Below, piece after piece: positions 36,052 through 45,938 of a stretch of DNA of 64,000 bases. The notes beneath the pieces were generated by a model. The model ran no database searches and had not been told where the DNA came from. It saw only the letters and a program-made list of their open reading frames with translations. The translations under genes were made by a program, and so were the position numbers. Source of the stretch: Rhodobacter calidifons (GTDB lineage Bacteria; Pseudomonadota; Alphaproteobacteria; Rhodobacterales; Rhodobacteraceae); NCBI RefSeq assembly GCF_011174775.1, contig NZ_JAANHS010000006.1, positions 62,001 to 126,000 of the forward strand, read 5' to 3'. Position 1 is the first letter of the stretch. The number at the start of each line of letters is the position of its first letter.

Positions 36052-37353
36052 ATGCCCGCATTTCTCAACACCGCCGACCCGGACTTCGAGGCCGCCTTCC
36101 AGGCGCTTCTGGGGCAGAAGCGCGAAGAGGCCGAGGATGTCGATCAGGCCGTCGCCGCGATCGTTGCCGATGTCCGCGCCCGGGGCGACCGGGCGGTGAT
36201 CGAGCTGACCGCCCGCTTCGACCGCCTGACGCTGACGCCGGAAACCCTCGCCTTCCCGGCCGCCGAGATCGAGGCCGAGATCGCCAAGGTCTCGCCCGAG
36301 GATCGCGCGGCGCTGGAGCTGGCGGCGGATCGCATCCGGGCCTATCACGCGCGGCAGAAACCGCAGGACGAAAGCTGGACCGACGCGGCGGGCGCGACGC
36401 TGGGCTGGCGCTGGACGCCGGTCTCGGCAGCGGGGCTCTATGTGCCGGGCGGGCTGGCGTCCTACCCTTCGTCGGTCCTGATGAACGCCATCCCGGCCAA
36501 GGTGGCGGGGGTTGGGCGGCTCGTCATCGCCTGCCCGACGCCGGGCGGCGCGGTGAACCCTCTGGTGCTCCTTGCGGCCCGCATCGCCGGGGTGGACCGG
36601 ATCTACCGGATCGGCGGGGCGCAGGCGATTGCGGCGCTGGCCTACGGGACCGAAACCATCGCCCCGGTGGACAAGATCACCGGCCCCGGCAACGCCTTCG
36701 TCGCCGCCGCAAAGCGCCGGGTCTTCGGGCGCGTCGGCATCGACATGATCGCCGGTCCCTCGGAAATCCTGGTGATCGCCGATGCCGACAACGACCCCGA
36801 CTGGATCGCGCTCGACCTGCTCTCCCAGGCCGAACACGACGAAAGCGCCCAGTCGATCCTCGTCACGACCGATGCGGCCTTCGGGCAGGCCGTGGCGGAT
36901 GCCGTCGCCAGGCGCCTTGAAACCCTGGACCGGCGCGCCATCGCCGGGGCATCCTGGGCCGCGAACGGCGCCATCATCGTGACCCGCGACCTGGCCGAGG
37001 CCGCCGCGCTGTCGAACCGCGTCGCCCCGGAACACCTGGAACTCTGCGTCGCCGACCCCGAGGGCCTTGCGCAGGAAATCACCCATGCCGGCGCGATCTT
37101 CCTGGGCCAGTACACCCCCGAGGCCATCGGCGACTACATCGGGGGGCCGAACCACGTCCTGCCCACCGCCCGCTCGGCCCGCTTCTCCAGCGGGCTGTCG
37201 GTACTGGATTTCATGAAGCGCACCACGCTGGCCAGGATGACCCCCGAGGCGTTGAAGGCCATCGGTCCTGCGGCGGAACGGCTGGCGATCAGCGAAAGCC
37301 TCGAGGCGCACGGGCTGTCCGTCCGCGCCCGGCTGGACCGGCTGAACGGCTGA
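36052..37353 (+). CDS. hisD: Histidinol dehydrogenase HisD
   Basis: Zinc enzyme making histidine from histidinol with two NAD reductions. 433 residues. Signature region VDKITGPGNAFVAAAKRRVF and the zinc/catalytic LLSQAEHDESAQSILVT, with C-terminal SVLDFMKRTTLARM. The ATG at 36052 follows CGGAGGCCCCG; an earlier in-frame start (35980) lies in the repeat and is rejected. The UPF0262 gene follows 152 bases on, as in Rhodobacter. Confidence 0.96.
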   Translation: MPAFLNTADPDFEAAFQALLGQKREEAEDVDQAVAAIVADVRARGDRAVIELTARFDRLTLTPETLAFPAAEIEAEIAKVSPEDRAALELAADRIRAYHARQKPQDESWTDAAGATLGWRWTPVSAAGLYVPGGLASYPSSVLMNAIPAKVAGVGRLVIACPTPGGAVNPLVLLAARIAGVDRIYRIGGAQAIAALAYGTETIAPVDKITGPGNAFVAAAKRRVFGRVGIDMIAGPSEILVIADADNDPDWIALDLLSQAEHDESAQSILVTTDAAFGQAVADAVARRLETLDRRAIAGASWAANGAIIVTRDLAEAAALSNRVAPEHLELCVADPEGLAQEITHAGAIFLGQYTPEAIGDYIGGPNHVLPTARSARFSSGLSVLDFMKRTTLARMTPEALKAIGPAAERLAISESLEAHGLSVRARLDRLNG

Positions 37354-37505
37354 GCCAACCGCTTGCCGGGGGCCAGGCAGATGGGGCAGGCTGCGCCTGT
37401 CGCGCCCCGTCAGGCCGATTGCTTCCGGGGCCTGAACGCACCCATCCCCGCTTGACCCACGGCCCCTAGGTCGGGCATCAGGGGCGGACCGTTCGGGAAC
37501 CGTCC

Positions 37506-37985
37506 ATGACCAACCGCATCTGCCACATCGAGATCGACGAAAGGGGCCTGGTGCGCCCGACGCCGGAAATCGAACAGGAACGCCGCGTCGCGATCTACGA
37601 CCTGCTGGAGGAGAATTCCTTCACCCCCGCCCGCCGCCCCGACCGCGAGATGCCGGAAGGCCCCTACCGTGTGCTGCTGGCGATCCGCGAGGGGCGGCTG
37701 GTCTTCGACATCGCCACCGAGGCAGGGGAAAAGGCGGCCGAGTTCCACCTTTCGCTCGGCCCGTTCCGCCAGGTGGTGAAGGATTATTTCCAGATCTGCG
37801 AAAGCTACTTCGACGCGGTGAAACGCCTGCCGCCCAGCCAGATCGAGGCGATCGACATGGCCCGGCGCGGCATCCACAACGAAGGTGCGTCCATCCTGCG
37901 CGAAAGGCTGGAGGGCAAGGCCGAGGTCGATACCGACACCGCGCGGCGTCTGTTCACGCTGATCTGCGTGTTGCACTGGGGCTGA
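37506..37985 (+). CDS. UPF0262 family protein
   Basis: 159 residues, starting MTNRICHIEIDERGLVRPT. Conserved pieces: ERRVAIYDLLEENSF, LSLGPFRQVVKDYFQICESY and AIDMARRGIHNEGA. UPF0262 is an alphaproteobacterial family, usually next to hisD and a phosphatase gene, as here. Function unknown. The next gene starts 2 bases later. Confidence 0.93.
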   Translation: MTNRICHIEIDERGLVRPTPEIEQERRVAIYDLLEENSFTPARRPDREMPEGPYRVLLAIREGRLVFDIATEAGEKAAEFHLSLGPFRQVVKDYFQICESYFDAVKRLPPSQIEAIDMARRGIHNEGASILRERLEGKAEVDTDTARRLFTLICVLHWG

Positions 37986-37987
37986 TC

Positions 37988-38452
37988 TTGGGCGACTTCC
38001 CGCAATCGGTGCTGTTCTGCTGCGACCACAACGCCGTGCGCTCCCCCATGGCCGAGGGGCTGATGAAAAAGATGTACGGCCAGCGCGCCTATGTGCAGTC
38101 AGCCGGCGTCAGGAACGACATGGAGATCGACGGCTTTTCCGTCGCGGTCTGCAAGGAACTGGGGATCGAGCTGTCCCGCCACCGCTCGCGGTCCTTCGAA
38201 GAGATGCAGGACTGGGGCGATGACCTGTCGCAGTTCGACCTCATCATCGCGCTGTCCCCGGCCAGCCAGCGCATGGCGCTGGAACTGACCCGATTTCACC
38301 ACTTGGAAATCGAATACTGGCCGATCCTGGACCCGACCGGCCTCGGCGAGACGCGCGAGGCGAAACTCGCCGCCTACCGCCAGGCGCGGGACCAGATCAA
38401 GGCGCGGATGCTGGAACGCTTCGGGCCGCCCACCGAAACCCCCGGGCGCTGA
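37988..38452 (+). CDS. Low-molecular-weight phosphatase-like protein
   Basis: 154 residues of the LMW protein-tyrosine phosphatase/arsenate reductase fold. The P-loop is C12-D-H-N-A-V-R18 (CX5R) followed by SPMAEG; the usual Asn is kept but the loop differs from the common CxGNxCRS form. The Asp-Pro near the end is in ILDPTGLGE. It starts at TTG 37988, two bases after UPF0262. This gene is conserved next to UPF0262 in the family, so an arsenic role is unlikely despite the nearby ars genes. Confidence 0.82.
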   Translation: MGDFPQSVLFCCDHNAVRSPMAEGLMKKMYGQRAYVQSAGVRNDMEIDGFSVAVCKELGIELSRHRSRSFEEMQDWGDDLSQFDLIIALSPASQRMALELTRFHHLEIEYWPILDPTGLGETREAKLAAYRQARDQIKARMLERFGPPTETPGR

Positions 38453-38592
38453 CCCGGGGCGCAAGACGGGCCATGTCGCCCAGCCTGCTCGGCCGCGATC
38501 CTCGACTGTCCCGCCACGTTCCAGGGCAGGGTGCTCTCGATCCAGCGGACCTGCGCCAGAACGGGCCCCGCGGCCTTGCGCCCCCCGGCCCG

Positions 38593-39240
38593 CTAGACCT
38601 TCGTCTTGCGCGTGAACAGCTTGCGGAACCGGGCCCGGTTGGTCTCGATGAACAGGTCGAACGGCGCGCCCAGCCGCCCGGCCCGGTCCAGCAGGTAGAC
38701 CACGCCCGCCAGGGATGCCAGCAAAGCGCCCAGCGTGTTGACGATGAAATCGCCCATCGTGTCGGGCAGCCCCGACTTCATCATGTTGAAGCCGAACAGC
38801 GTGTCCATCGCATATTCGAAGATCTCCCACAGCACGCCCACGGTCATCGCCAGGCAGAAGGACAGCACCCCCAGCGCCCAAGGCGGGGCGGCATAGCGGT
38901 CGCCCTCGAACAGCATGAAGACCAGAAGGAACCCCAGGATCCCGAACCCCATGGCCGAGCCGAAATGCAGCACCAGGTCCCACCACCAGAACCGGTCGTA
39001 GAAGTCGTAGACCTCGCCCAGATACAGCGTCGCCAGCACGAAAAGCGCGATGGCGGCCAGGAAACTTGGCGGCAGGTGCAGGCCGACCCGGCTGGCCAGC
39101 TTGCCCGGCAGCACCGTCAGCACCAGCGCCACCAGCGTGATGAAAACCGCCGGCAGGACACCGTTCCAGGCCGCCACGACCGCCTCGACCGCCAGCAGCA
39201 GCCGGATGCCGGTCAGAACGATGGTCGATGGTGCGGGCAC
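38593..39240 (-). CDS. Multi-pass membrane protein (DUF2238/YjdF-like)
   Basis: 215 residues with about six hydrophobic segments. Charged membrane-edge motifs typical of the DUF2238-like group: YDFYDRFWWWDLVLHF (about 79-94), VLWEIFEYAMDTLFG and GLPDTMGDFIVNTLGALLA. Function unknown. Its start overlaps the region upstream of the divergent EEP gene. Confidence 0.8.
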   Translation of the reverse strand: MPAPSTIVLTGIRLLLAVEAVVAAWNGVLPAVFITLVALVLTVLPGKLASRVGLHLPPSFLAAIALFVLATLYLGEVYDFYDRFWWWDLVLHFGSAMGFGILGFLLVFMLFEGDRYAAPPWALGVLSFCLAMTVGVLWEIFEYAMDTLFGFNMMKSGLPDTMGDFIVNTLGALLASLAGVVYLLDRAGRLGAPFDLFIETNRARFRKLFTRKTKV

Positions 39241-39281
39241 TGCCTTCTCCTTCCGTGGCTGTCGTGGCCTATATTGGGGAC

Positions 39282-39986
39282 ATGACCGTCGAGTCCAAGC
39301 CCAGCCTGCGCCTCGCCTCCTGGAACATCCACAAAGCGGTGGGAACCGACCGGCGCCGCGATGCCGACCGGGTGCTGGCAGGCATAGCAGCGTTGCAGGC
39401 CGATGTCGTCGCGCTGCAAGAGGCCGACTTCCGGCTTGGCGACCGCCCCTCGGCCCTGCCGCGCGACCGCATCGCCGAGGTGACGGGCCTTGACCCCCTG
39501 CCGATCGGTCGCAATGCCGTCAGCCTCGGCTGGCATGGCAATGCGCTTCTGGCGCGGCCGGGCATCAGGCTTTGCGGTCTTGACCATCTGGACCTGCCGG
39601 GGCACGAGCCGCGCGGCGCGGTGATCGTCGATCTCGACACGCCCCTGCCGCTGCGCGTGGTCGCGGTGCATCTGGGGCTGCTGCGTGCGGCGCGGCGGCG
39701 GCAGCTTGATGCGATCAAGGCTGCGTTGCAACGCCATCCGGCGCGGCCCACGGTGATCCTGGGTGATTTCAACGAACATTCCCGCAGCGTCGGGCTGGGA
39801 CGCATCGCGCAGCCCTTCGCGATCCTGCCAACCGGCCCGACCTTCCCCGCGCGCCGGCCCTTCCTGCCGCTGGACCGGATCGCGCATTCGCACGACCTGG
39901 ACCTCACCCCGCTCGACCCGCCGTCGGCCCCCGGCCCGCAGCCCTCGGACCACCTGCCGCTGCTGGCCGAGCTGCGCTGGCGCTGA
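39282..39986 (+). CDS. Endonuclease/exonuclease/phosphatase family protein
   Basis: 234 residues of the EEP fold. Catalytic pieces: LASWNIHKAVG (Asn), VVALQEADF (Glu), VILGDFNEH (Asp, Asn) and PSDHLPLLAEL (Asp-His). No signal peptide from the preferred ATG at 39282, preceded by GGGGAC. Substrate not predictable from the sequence: a nuclease or a phosphodiesterase. Confidence 0.88.
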   Translation: MTVESKPSLRLASWNIHKAVGTDRRRDADRVLAGIAALQADVVALQEADFRLGDRPSALPRDRIAEVTGLDPLPIGRNAVSLGWHGNALLARPGIRLCGLDHLDLPGHEPRGAVIVDLDTPLPLRVVAVHLGLLRAARRRQLDAIKAALQRHPARPTVILGDFNEHSRSVGLGRIAQPFAILPTGPTFPARRPFLPLDRIAHSHDLDLTPLDPPSAPGPQPSDHLPLLAELRWR

Positions 39987-40172
39987 CGGGCACTCCCGGC
40001 CATGCGATGGCAGCGGATGGCCCTTCTGGCAGGATGTCCCTGCGGTTTCGGGCGCGCGAAGCCTCCTTGCGGCAGCCGTCACCGGCCGCGACCAGAAGTT
40101 AAGAATTTCCGAAGGCCCGCGGCCAAATGATTGATTTCAAAGGATCCGGAAGCCTGTCCACGCGCGGACCGA

Positions 40173-41873
40173 TCAGGGAATGATCTCGAAGCGGTCCACA
40201 TCGACCAGCCCCATGTCGGTGATCTTGAGATGCGGGATCACCGGCAGGGCCAGGAAGGCCAGTTGCAGGAACGGCTCCTCCAGCACTACCCCCAGCGAGC
40301 ACGCGGCGGCCCGCAGCCGGACAAGATCCTCCCGCACCTCCTCGAAGGATTTCAGGCTCATCAACCCCGCGACGGGCAGGGCCAGTTCGGCCAGCACCCG
40401 CCCCCCCTCGACGACGACGAACCCGCCCTCGATCTCCACCAGCCGGTTCGCCGCGATCGCCATGTCCGCGTAGTCCGCCCCCACCACCGCGATGTTGTGA
40501 TGGTCGTGGCAGACCGTCGATCCGATGGCCCCGCGGCGCAAGCCGAAGCCCTTCACGAACCCCGTCGCCCGGTTCCCGTTCACCCCGTGCCGCTCGATCA
40601 CCGCGATCTTCACCAGGTCGCGGGCAAGGTCCGGCCGCTTGTCCCCATCCTGGGGCGCGATGTCGAAACTCAGATGTTCGGTGATGATCTTGCCCGGCAG
40701 GATGCCGATCACCGGGGTCTCGACCCGGTTGCCCCCGGTGCGGAAGTGCCCCGCCTCGATCCGCGCCGACTTCACCGACCCTCGCGCCACCGGCTCGGTC
40801 GTCTCGCGTCCTGCAAAGGCGGCCTCATCGGCCACCACGCCCCCCGCCAGAACCAGGCTCGCATGGCAGCCCTCCAGGCTGTCCACCACCACGATATCCG
40901 CCCGCTTGCCCGGCGCGATCAGCCCGCGGTCCTTCAGCCCGAAAGCCTCGGCCGCCGAGAGGCTCGCGACCCGGTAGACCGCCAGCGGCGGCGCGCCGAG
41001 GCTGATCGCGGTGCGGATCATGTGGTCGAGATGTCCATGCTCGCCGATGTCCAGCGGGTTCCGGTCATCGGTGCAGAAGGCAAGATAGGGCGAGAACCGT
41101 TCGGTCAGCAGCCCCACCAGAGCGTGCAGGTCCTTCGAGACCGACCCTTCCCGGATCAGCACCCGCATTCCCTTGCGCAGCTTTTCCAGCCCCTCGTCGT
41201 AGGAGGTCGCCTCATGTTCCGTCCGGATGCCCGTGCTGATATAGCCGTTCAGGTCATTGCCCCGCAAAAGCGGCGCGTGCCCGTCGATGTGGCGGCCCTG
41301 AAACGCCTCCAGCTTTTCCATGCAGCCCGGGTCCTGCATCAGCACGCCGGGGTAGTTCATGAACTCGGCCAGACCGATCACCTTGGGGTGGTCCATGAAT
41401 GGCACCAGGTCCGCAGCCGAAAGCCGCGCGCCGGTCGTCTCCATATGGGTCGAGGGCACGCAGGAGGACAGCTGCACCCGCAGGTCCATCACCAGCTGAG
41501 ACGCCGCATCAAGGAAATACCGTATCCCCTTCACGCCGCAGACATTCGCGATCTCGTGCGGGTCGCAGATCGCCGTGGTCACGCCGCGGGGGGTGACGCA
41601 GCGGTCGAATTCGTGCGGGGTGACGAGCGAGCTTTCCACATGCAGGTGCGTGTCGATGAACCCCGGCACCAGCACGCGGCCCGAGACGTCGATCTCGCGC
41701 CTGCCGGAATAGGCTCCGAAGACCCCCACGATGGTGTCGCCGCAGATCGCCACGTCGGTTTCGACCAGATCGCCGGTCATCAGGTCGAAGACCCGCCCGC
41801 CTTTGAGCACGAGATCGGCGGGCACCAGACCCCGGCCCTGTTCAATTCTGTCTGACAGCGGTGCTTTCGGCAT
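40173..41873 (-). CDS. ade: Adenine deaminase
   Basis: Amidohydrolase making hypoxanthine from adenine. 566 residues. Metal site [15 protein letters not shown] near residue 80, then [29 protein letters not shown] and C-terminal [13 protein letters not shown], all typical of the AdeC type. The start is the ATG at 41873 with AGGGAGAATG-like sequence upstream; longer frames are in the divergent gene. Divergent from the DMT transporter. Confidence 0.95.
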   Translation of the reverse strand: MPKAPLSDRIEQGRGLVPADLVLKGGRVFDLMTGDLVETDVAICGDTIVGVFGAYSGRREIDVSGRVLVPGFIDTHLHVESSLVTPHEFDRCVTPRGVTTAICDPHEIANVCGVKGIRYFLDAASQLVMDLRVQLSSCVPSTHMETTGARLSAADLVPFMDHPKVIGLAEFMNYPGVLMQDPGCMEKLEAFQGRHIDGHAPLLRGNDLNGYISTGIRTEHEATSYDEGLEKLRKGMRVLIREGSVSKDLHALVGLLTERFSPYLAFCTDDRNPLDIGEHGHLDHMIRTAISLGAPPLAVYRVASLSAAEAFGLKDRGLIAPGKRADIVVVDSLEGCHASLVLAGGVVADEAAFAGRETTEPVARGSVKSARIEAGHFRTGGNRVETPVIGILPGKIITEHLSFDIAPQDGDKRPDLARDLVKIAVIERHGVNGNRATGFVKGFGLRRGAIGSTVCHDHHNIAVVGADYADMAIAANRLVEIEGGFVVVEGGRVLAELALPVAGLMSLKSFEEVREDLVRLRAAACSLGVVLEEPFLQLAFLALPVIPHLKITDMGLVDVDRFEIIP

Positions 41874-41948
41874 GGCATTCTCCTTCCCGATCAGGGAACC
41901 TGAAAGCGCCCGCGGCGTAAAGAGGCCGCGACCCTGACGGAACGACCC

Positions 41949-41984
41949 ATGCGCCCCCCGATGCGCCCCCCGATGCGCCCCCTG
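41949..41984 (+). repeat. Tandem 12-bp repeat over the start of the DMT gene
   Basis: ATGCGCCCCCCG occurs twice and is followed by ATGCGCCCCCTG, giving three in-frame ATGs. Copy number changes would keep the frame. Confidence 0.85.
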
Positions 41985-42893
41985 AGCGGCATTGCCCTGA
42001 AACTGGCCTCGGTGATGGTGTTCATCGTCATGGCCTCGCTCATCAAGTCCACCGCAAGCCATGTGCCCGCCGGGCAGGCGGTGTTCTTCCGGTCGTTCTG
42101 TGCGATACCCGTCATCATGGCCTGGCTGGCCTGGCGGCAGGAGTTGCGGACCGGCCTGAAGACCGTGCAGCCGCTGGGCCATGTCTGGCGCGGCGTGGTG
42201 GGGACGATGGCGATGGGCCTCGGATTCGCGGGCCTGGGCTATCTGCCCCTGCCGGAGGTGACGGCGATCGGCTATGCCGCGCCGCTGCTGACGGTGATCT
42301 TCGCCGCGATGTTCCTGGGCGAGGAAGTGCGGGCCTTCCGCATCTCGGCGGTGATCCTGGGGATGGTGGGCGTCCTGATCGTGCTGGCCCCGCGCCTGTC
42401 CATCGACCCGGGGTCTGCGGGCGTGGCCGAGGCTCTGGGCGCGATGCTGGTCCTGGGCGGGGCGGTCTTTGCGGCCCTGGCGCAGGTCTTCGTCCGCAAG
42501 CTGGTGATGACCGAGCAGACCTCGGCCATCGTCTTCTGGTTCTCGGTCACTGCGGCGGTCCTGTCGCTGGTCACGCTGCCGTTCGGCTGGGTCTGGCCCA
42601 CCCCGCGCGAGGCGGCGATCCTGGTCGGCGCGGGGCTTCTGGGGGGGCTGGGGCAGATCCTGCTCACCTCCAGCTACCGAGAGGCGGATGCGTCGCTGGT
42701 GGCGCCTTTCGACTATGCCTCGATGATCTTTGCGCTGGGGATCGGCTATTTCGTCTTTGCCGAGGTGCCGACCTGGCCGATGCTGGGCGGGGCTGCGCTG
42801 ATCGTGACGGCGGGCATCCTCATCATCTGGCGCGAACGCAAGCTGGGTCTCGAGCGGGCGCGGCAGCGCAAGGCGATGACGCCGCAGGGCTAG
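41949..42893 (+). CDS. DMT superfamily (EamA) transporter
   Basis: 314 residues with ten predicted membrane segments in two EamA repeats (about 15-150 and 165-295). The second repeat includes [22 protein letters not shown] and [21 protein letters not shown], typical of the RhaT/EamA class. Three possible ATGs (41949, 41961, 41973) lie in a 12-bp tandem repeat. Substrate unknown. Convergent with the Rieske gene, with a hairpin in between. Confidence 0.88.
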   Translation: MRPPMRPPMRPLSGIALKLASVMVFIVMASLIKSTASHVPAGQAVFFRSFCAIPVIMAWLAWRQELRTGLKTVQPLGHVWRGVVGTMAMGLGFAGLGYLPLPEVTAIGYAAPLLTVIFAAMFLGEEVRAFRISAVILGMVGVLIVLAPRLSIDPGSAGVAEALGAMLVLGGAVFAALAQVFVRKLVMTEQTSAIVFWFSVTAAVLSLVTLPFGWVWPTPREAAILVGAGLLGGLGQILLTSSYREADASLVAPFDYASMIFALGIGYFVFAEVPTWPMLGGAALIVTAGILIIWRERKLGLERARQRKAMTPQG

Positions 42894-44022
42894 TCTCCTC
42901 GTTCGCCTTCGTCTCCTCGTCGGTGCTCCCTGCGAGGAGGAGCCGAAGGCGCACGACGAGCCGTCTCAGGCACAGCCGGTCCACCACACGGAGGCCCATC
43001 GCCTGCACCGTGACGTCGCGCCAGGACAGCGGCCCGGGCTTGTAGAGCGCCGAGCCAAGCGCGCGCTGCTGTTTTTCCAGAATGCCCACGTCTTCCTTTG
43101 CCACCCGTTCCCAGCGGTCGTGGTAGGGCGCGGCCCGTGCCAGGAAGTCCGGCAGGGCCAGCCGGTCCTCGGGGAAGCAGCCGCCGACTTCCAGCAATGT
43201 GCGGCTTTCGCTGACCGGGATCGTGTTCAGCCACCACAGGCAATCCTGCGCGACGGCGAACTGGACCGTGGGGAAGATCACGGTGAAATAGGTCCCCATC
43301 CGCGCGTCCGCGTCCAGGCCCTCGATCGGCGGAAAGGGCGGCTGGTCGGTGCCCAAGGTGGCGATGGAGCGGCCCGAGATCACGTGGATCGCGATCCAGT
43401 CGCCCGTCGTCGCCGGGGACCGTGACTGCTGCGCCCCGACGGTGTCGCGGTGGACGATCCCGGTGTGGTAGGTCTCGACTGCGTTTTCGAGGATCAGTTT
43501 CCAGTTGCAGGCGACGTCCAGCGTGACAGCCCAGGTGCAGCGCATCCGGCCCAGCTTGTGGCTGGCCATTCGGTCCGGGAAATCGCCCAGGTGTTTCCGC
43601 AGCGACGGTCCGTCGCGGGTGAAGCGGGCGAAGACGAAGCCCTCCCACTGGTCGAGGTCGAGGGCGACCATCCCGTTCTGGACCTTGTCGAAGCCTTCGG
43701 CGTCCTTCATGTCCGGGCAGCCGTAGAGGCGGCCGTCGGTCAGGTAGCTCCAGGCGTGGTAGGGGCAGGTGATGCGGCCGCCGGTGTTGCCCCGGCCTTC
43801 CAGAAGAATCGAGCCGCGATGGCGGCAGACGTTGGCAAAGCAGCGCAGCCGGTCGTCGCTGCCACGGATCAGGACGATGGGCCCGCCGGGGCTGTCGAAG
43901 GCGCGGTAGTCGCCGGGCTGGGGCAAGTCCTCGGCCCGGCACAGGAAGAACCAGTGCTTCAGGAACAGCTTCTCGCGTTCCAGCGCGAAGATCGCCGGAT
44001 CGGTGTAGAATCCCGCCGGCAT
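42823..44022 (-). CDS. Rieske (2Fe-2S) ring-hydroxylating oxygenase alpha subunit, possibly frameshifted at both ends
   Basis: Rieske non-haem iron oxygenase. Rieske ligands are in CRHRGS (after CFANV) and TCPYHAWSY; the mononuclear iron site is in [12 protein letters not shown]. 399 residues from the ATG at 44022. An upstream ATG at 44081, in a different frame, gives MSLATTEIAAARQPLNRA, which reads like the family's N-terminus; one added base near 44025 would join it. At the end, one added base near 42970 would give a stop at 42966-42968; instead the frame runs on through an intergenic hairpin and into the opposite-strand DMT gene. Either the gene is decaying or the read has two single-base errors. 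Substrate not predictable; no reductase gene adjoins. Confidence 0.75.
   Translation of the reverse strand: MPAGFYTDPAIFALEREKLFLKHWFFLCRAEDLPQPGDYRAFDSPGGPIVLIRGSDDRLRCFANVCRHRGSILLEGRGNTGGRITCPYHAWSYLTDGRLYGCPDMKDAEGFDKVQNGMVALDLDQWEGFVFARFTRDGPSLRKHLGDFPDRMASHKLGRMRCTWAVTLDVACNWKLILENAVETYHTGIVHRDTVGAQQSRSPATTGDWIAIHVISGRSIATLGTDQPPFPPIEGLDADARMGTYFTVIFPTVQFAVAQDCLWWLNTIPVSESRTLLEVGGCFPEDRLALPDFLARAAPYHDRWERVAKEDVGILEKQQRALGSALYKPGPLSWRDVTVQAMGLRVVDRLCLRRLVVRLRLLLAGSTDEETKANEETSPAASSPCAAAPARDPACVRAR
42895..42960. repeat. Hairpin/repeat between convergent DMT and Rieske genes
   Basis: CTCCTCG-T-TCGCCTTCG on the left pairs broadly with CGAAGGCG-CACGACGAG on the right, plus an inner CTCCTCG/CGAGGAG. 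A likely bidirectional terminator. The left arm resembles a stretch at 52185. Confidence 0.6.
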
Positions 44023-44162
44023 GGCCGCGCCCGGTTCAGCGGCTGCCGTGCCGCGGCGATCTCGGTTGTGGCAAGGCTCATCCGGTTCTCCCAGTGTCGG
44101 GGGCAAGTCTGCCGCCATTGCGCAGGCTCTGGCAAGCGGCCGCAAGGCGCCCCGGCCAATCC

Positions 44163-45839
44163 TTACGGGCGCGCGCAGCCCTTGCCGAAGCCGCTGTCGC
44201 ACAGGGCGATCAGGCGTGTCGTGTCGTCCGCCGTCCAGCCTTCGGGCCGGGTTACCTGAACCCAGGGGCCGATGTAGTCGGGCGCATGGTAGGCGTGGCC
44301 ATAGCCGCCCGGGACGGAGGTGGACAGTGCCATGTCGAGCGCAAGCTGGAACTGGGTGACGACAGGCATGAAACGCAGATAGGGCGAGACGCCGTCGCCC
44401 GGGGCTTCCTGCATCCAGACCGGACGTTTCCAGACCGATAGGGGATCGTAGAAGACGATGGGATCGCTGGGATATTGCAGGAACATGATCCGCATGTCGC
44501 CCCAGTCGGATGCGCCAGAGCTGCCGTCCTCGCCCCGGCCCGCATAGCGGATGAAGTTGCCTGTCCCGATCTGTGGTCGCACCCAGGGGCTGCCGGGGTT
44601 CCGGCTGCGCTGGACCCGGTTCCAGAAGTCGGACGGGAAGGGCGGGCCGACCCAGAAGGCGCCGTCGATCGGGTCGTCGATGAGGCGGAAGAGATTGGTG
44701 GCATGCATCGAAGACCAGGCTCCGAGGCTGAGCCCGTGGACGTAAAGCCGCGGCCTGGCATCGCGCGGCAGGGTTTTCCAGTAGTCATGGATGCGCGCCA
44801 GCGTCGCGCCGGCCTGATCGAGCCCGGTCTCGGTCTCGAAGATCAGCGCCAGCGGCGAGTTCAGGTAGGAATACTGCACCGAGACCGTGGCGACATCGCC
44901 GCCATGCATGATGTCCAGCGGGTCGAAGGCGCCGGGGTCCATCCAGCCGGTGCCGGTCGGGCTGACCACGACCAGGACCTTGCGGCGAAAGGCATCCAGC
45001 CGGATAAGCTCGGCCAGGGCGAGATCGGCGCGCGCCTCGGGCGTTTCGGCATTGGCGCGGCCGACATAGACGCGGATCGGTTGCAGAGCAGGGCGCCCGG
45101 TGAAGGCCGCGATGGTCTCGGCATCGGGGCCGGTCATCACGAAGTCGCGGCCGGGCTGGCCCATGCGCTGCCAGTCGATCAGCGACCCCGGCCCGCCGGC
45201 CTTGCGTGGGTCGGTCGGTGCAGGCGGGGCGGTGTCGAACAGGTTCTGCGCCGCCTCGAACGAGGTGTCGAGCCCGGACAGCACCCGGTCGAGGATCCCG
45301 TCCCGTGTCACCACGATCAGGACGACCAGGACCAGAAGGCCGCCCAGCACGTCGGCACGGCGCGCGGGCATGACCCGCGCCAGACTGCGCCTCACCAGCC
45401 GGTAGAAGGCCAGGATCGCCCTGCCGATGCCGTAAAGCACGGCGAACACCGCCAGGGTCAGCGCGAGGATGGTGACGATGCGCGCCTCGGAGACCGGCTC
45501 CATCCCCATCCGCGCGCGGAGGTCCTCTTGCCAGAGGTGGCTGTAGATCAGCGCGGCGGCCAGAAGGGCGACCAGAGCGGCAAGCAGGGCCAGCGCGAAG
45601 ATGCGGCGCGCCCGGCCCCGCAGGACCGGCATTTCGGCAAGGGACCACAGGCCTTCGACGATCCGCCCGCCGAGGTAGCCAAGCGCCAGCACCACGCCGC
45701 CCAGCACCCCCTGCATCACCGGTCCGCGCGGGATCAGCGAGGGTGTCAGCGAGGCGGCAACAAATAGAAGTCCAAGCGCAAGACCGGGCAGGGACAGCCG
45801 TGATACCCGGTCGGTGGAAGCGGGAAGGGTCGGTTGCAT
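44163..45839 (-). CDS. Membrane-anchored alpha/beta-hydrolase family protein
   Basis: 558 residues. The N-terminal third has about five membrane segments (LALGLLFVAASLTPSLIP; VVLALGYLGGRIVEGLW; and others to about residue 180). The cytoplasmic or periplasmic C-terminal part is an alpha/beta hydrolase with the nucleophile elbow HGLSLGAWSS. This combination, with WVGPPFPSDFW, matches the Abhydrolase_9 (DUF2319) group. Substrate unknown. Convergent with nothing; its start lies 99 bases before putR's stop on the same strand. Confidence 0.87.
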   Translation of the reverse strand: MQPTLPASTDRVSRLSLPGLALGLLFVAASLTPSLIPRGPVMQGVLGGVVLALGYLGGRIVEGLWSLAEMPVLRGRARRIFALALLAALVALLAAALIYSHLWQEDLRARMGMEPVSEARIVTILALTLAVFAVLYGIGRAILAFYRLVRRSLARVMPARRADVLGGLLVLVVLIVVTRDGILDRVLSGLDTSFEAAQNLFDTAPPAPTDPRKAGGPGSLIDWQRMGQPGRDFVMTGPDAETIAAFTGRPALQPIRVYVGRANAETPEARADLALAELIRLDAFRRKVLVVVSPTGTGWMDPGAFDPLDIMHGGDVATVSVQYSYLNSPLALIFETETGLDQAGATLARIHDYWKTLPRDARPRLYVHGLSLGAWSSMHATNLFRLIDDPIDGAFWVGPPFPSDFWNRVQRSRNPGSPWVRPQIGTGNFIRYAGRGEDGSSGASDWGDMRIMFLQYPSDPIVFYDPLSVWKRPVWMQEAPGDGVSPYLRFMPVVTQFQLALDMALSTSVPGGYGHAYHAPDYIGPWVQVTRPEGWTADDTTRLIALCDSGFGKGCARP

Positions 45840-45938
45840 GCCGTCCTCGTCGTAGCCCTTGCTGCGCGTACCCGGTTAGCACAACGCAGATTGCCTGCAC
45901 AGGGCCGGGTTGTCGGCGCCCCTGTGTCGCGACGGGTG

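Noticed and set aside
37988-38452. Arsenate reductase ArsC linked to the arsenic island
   Set aside because: It lies 4.5 kb past the island in a conserved core block (hisD-UPF0262) and its P-loop is not the usual ArsC form.
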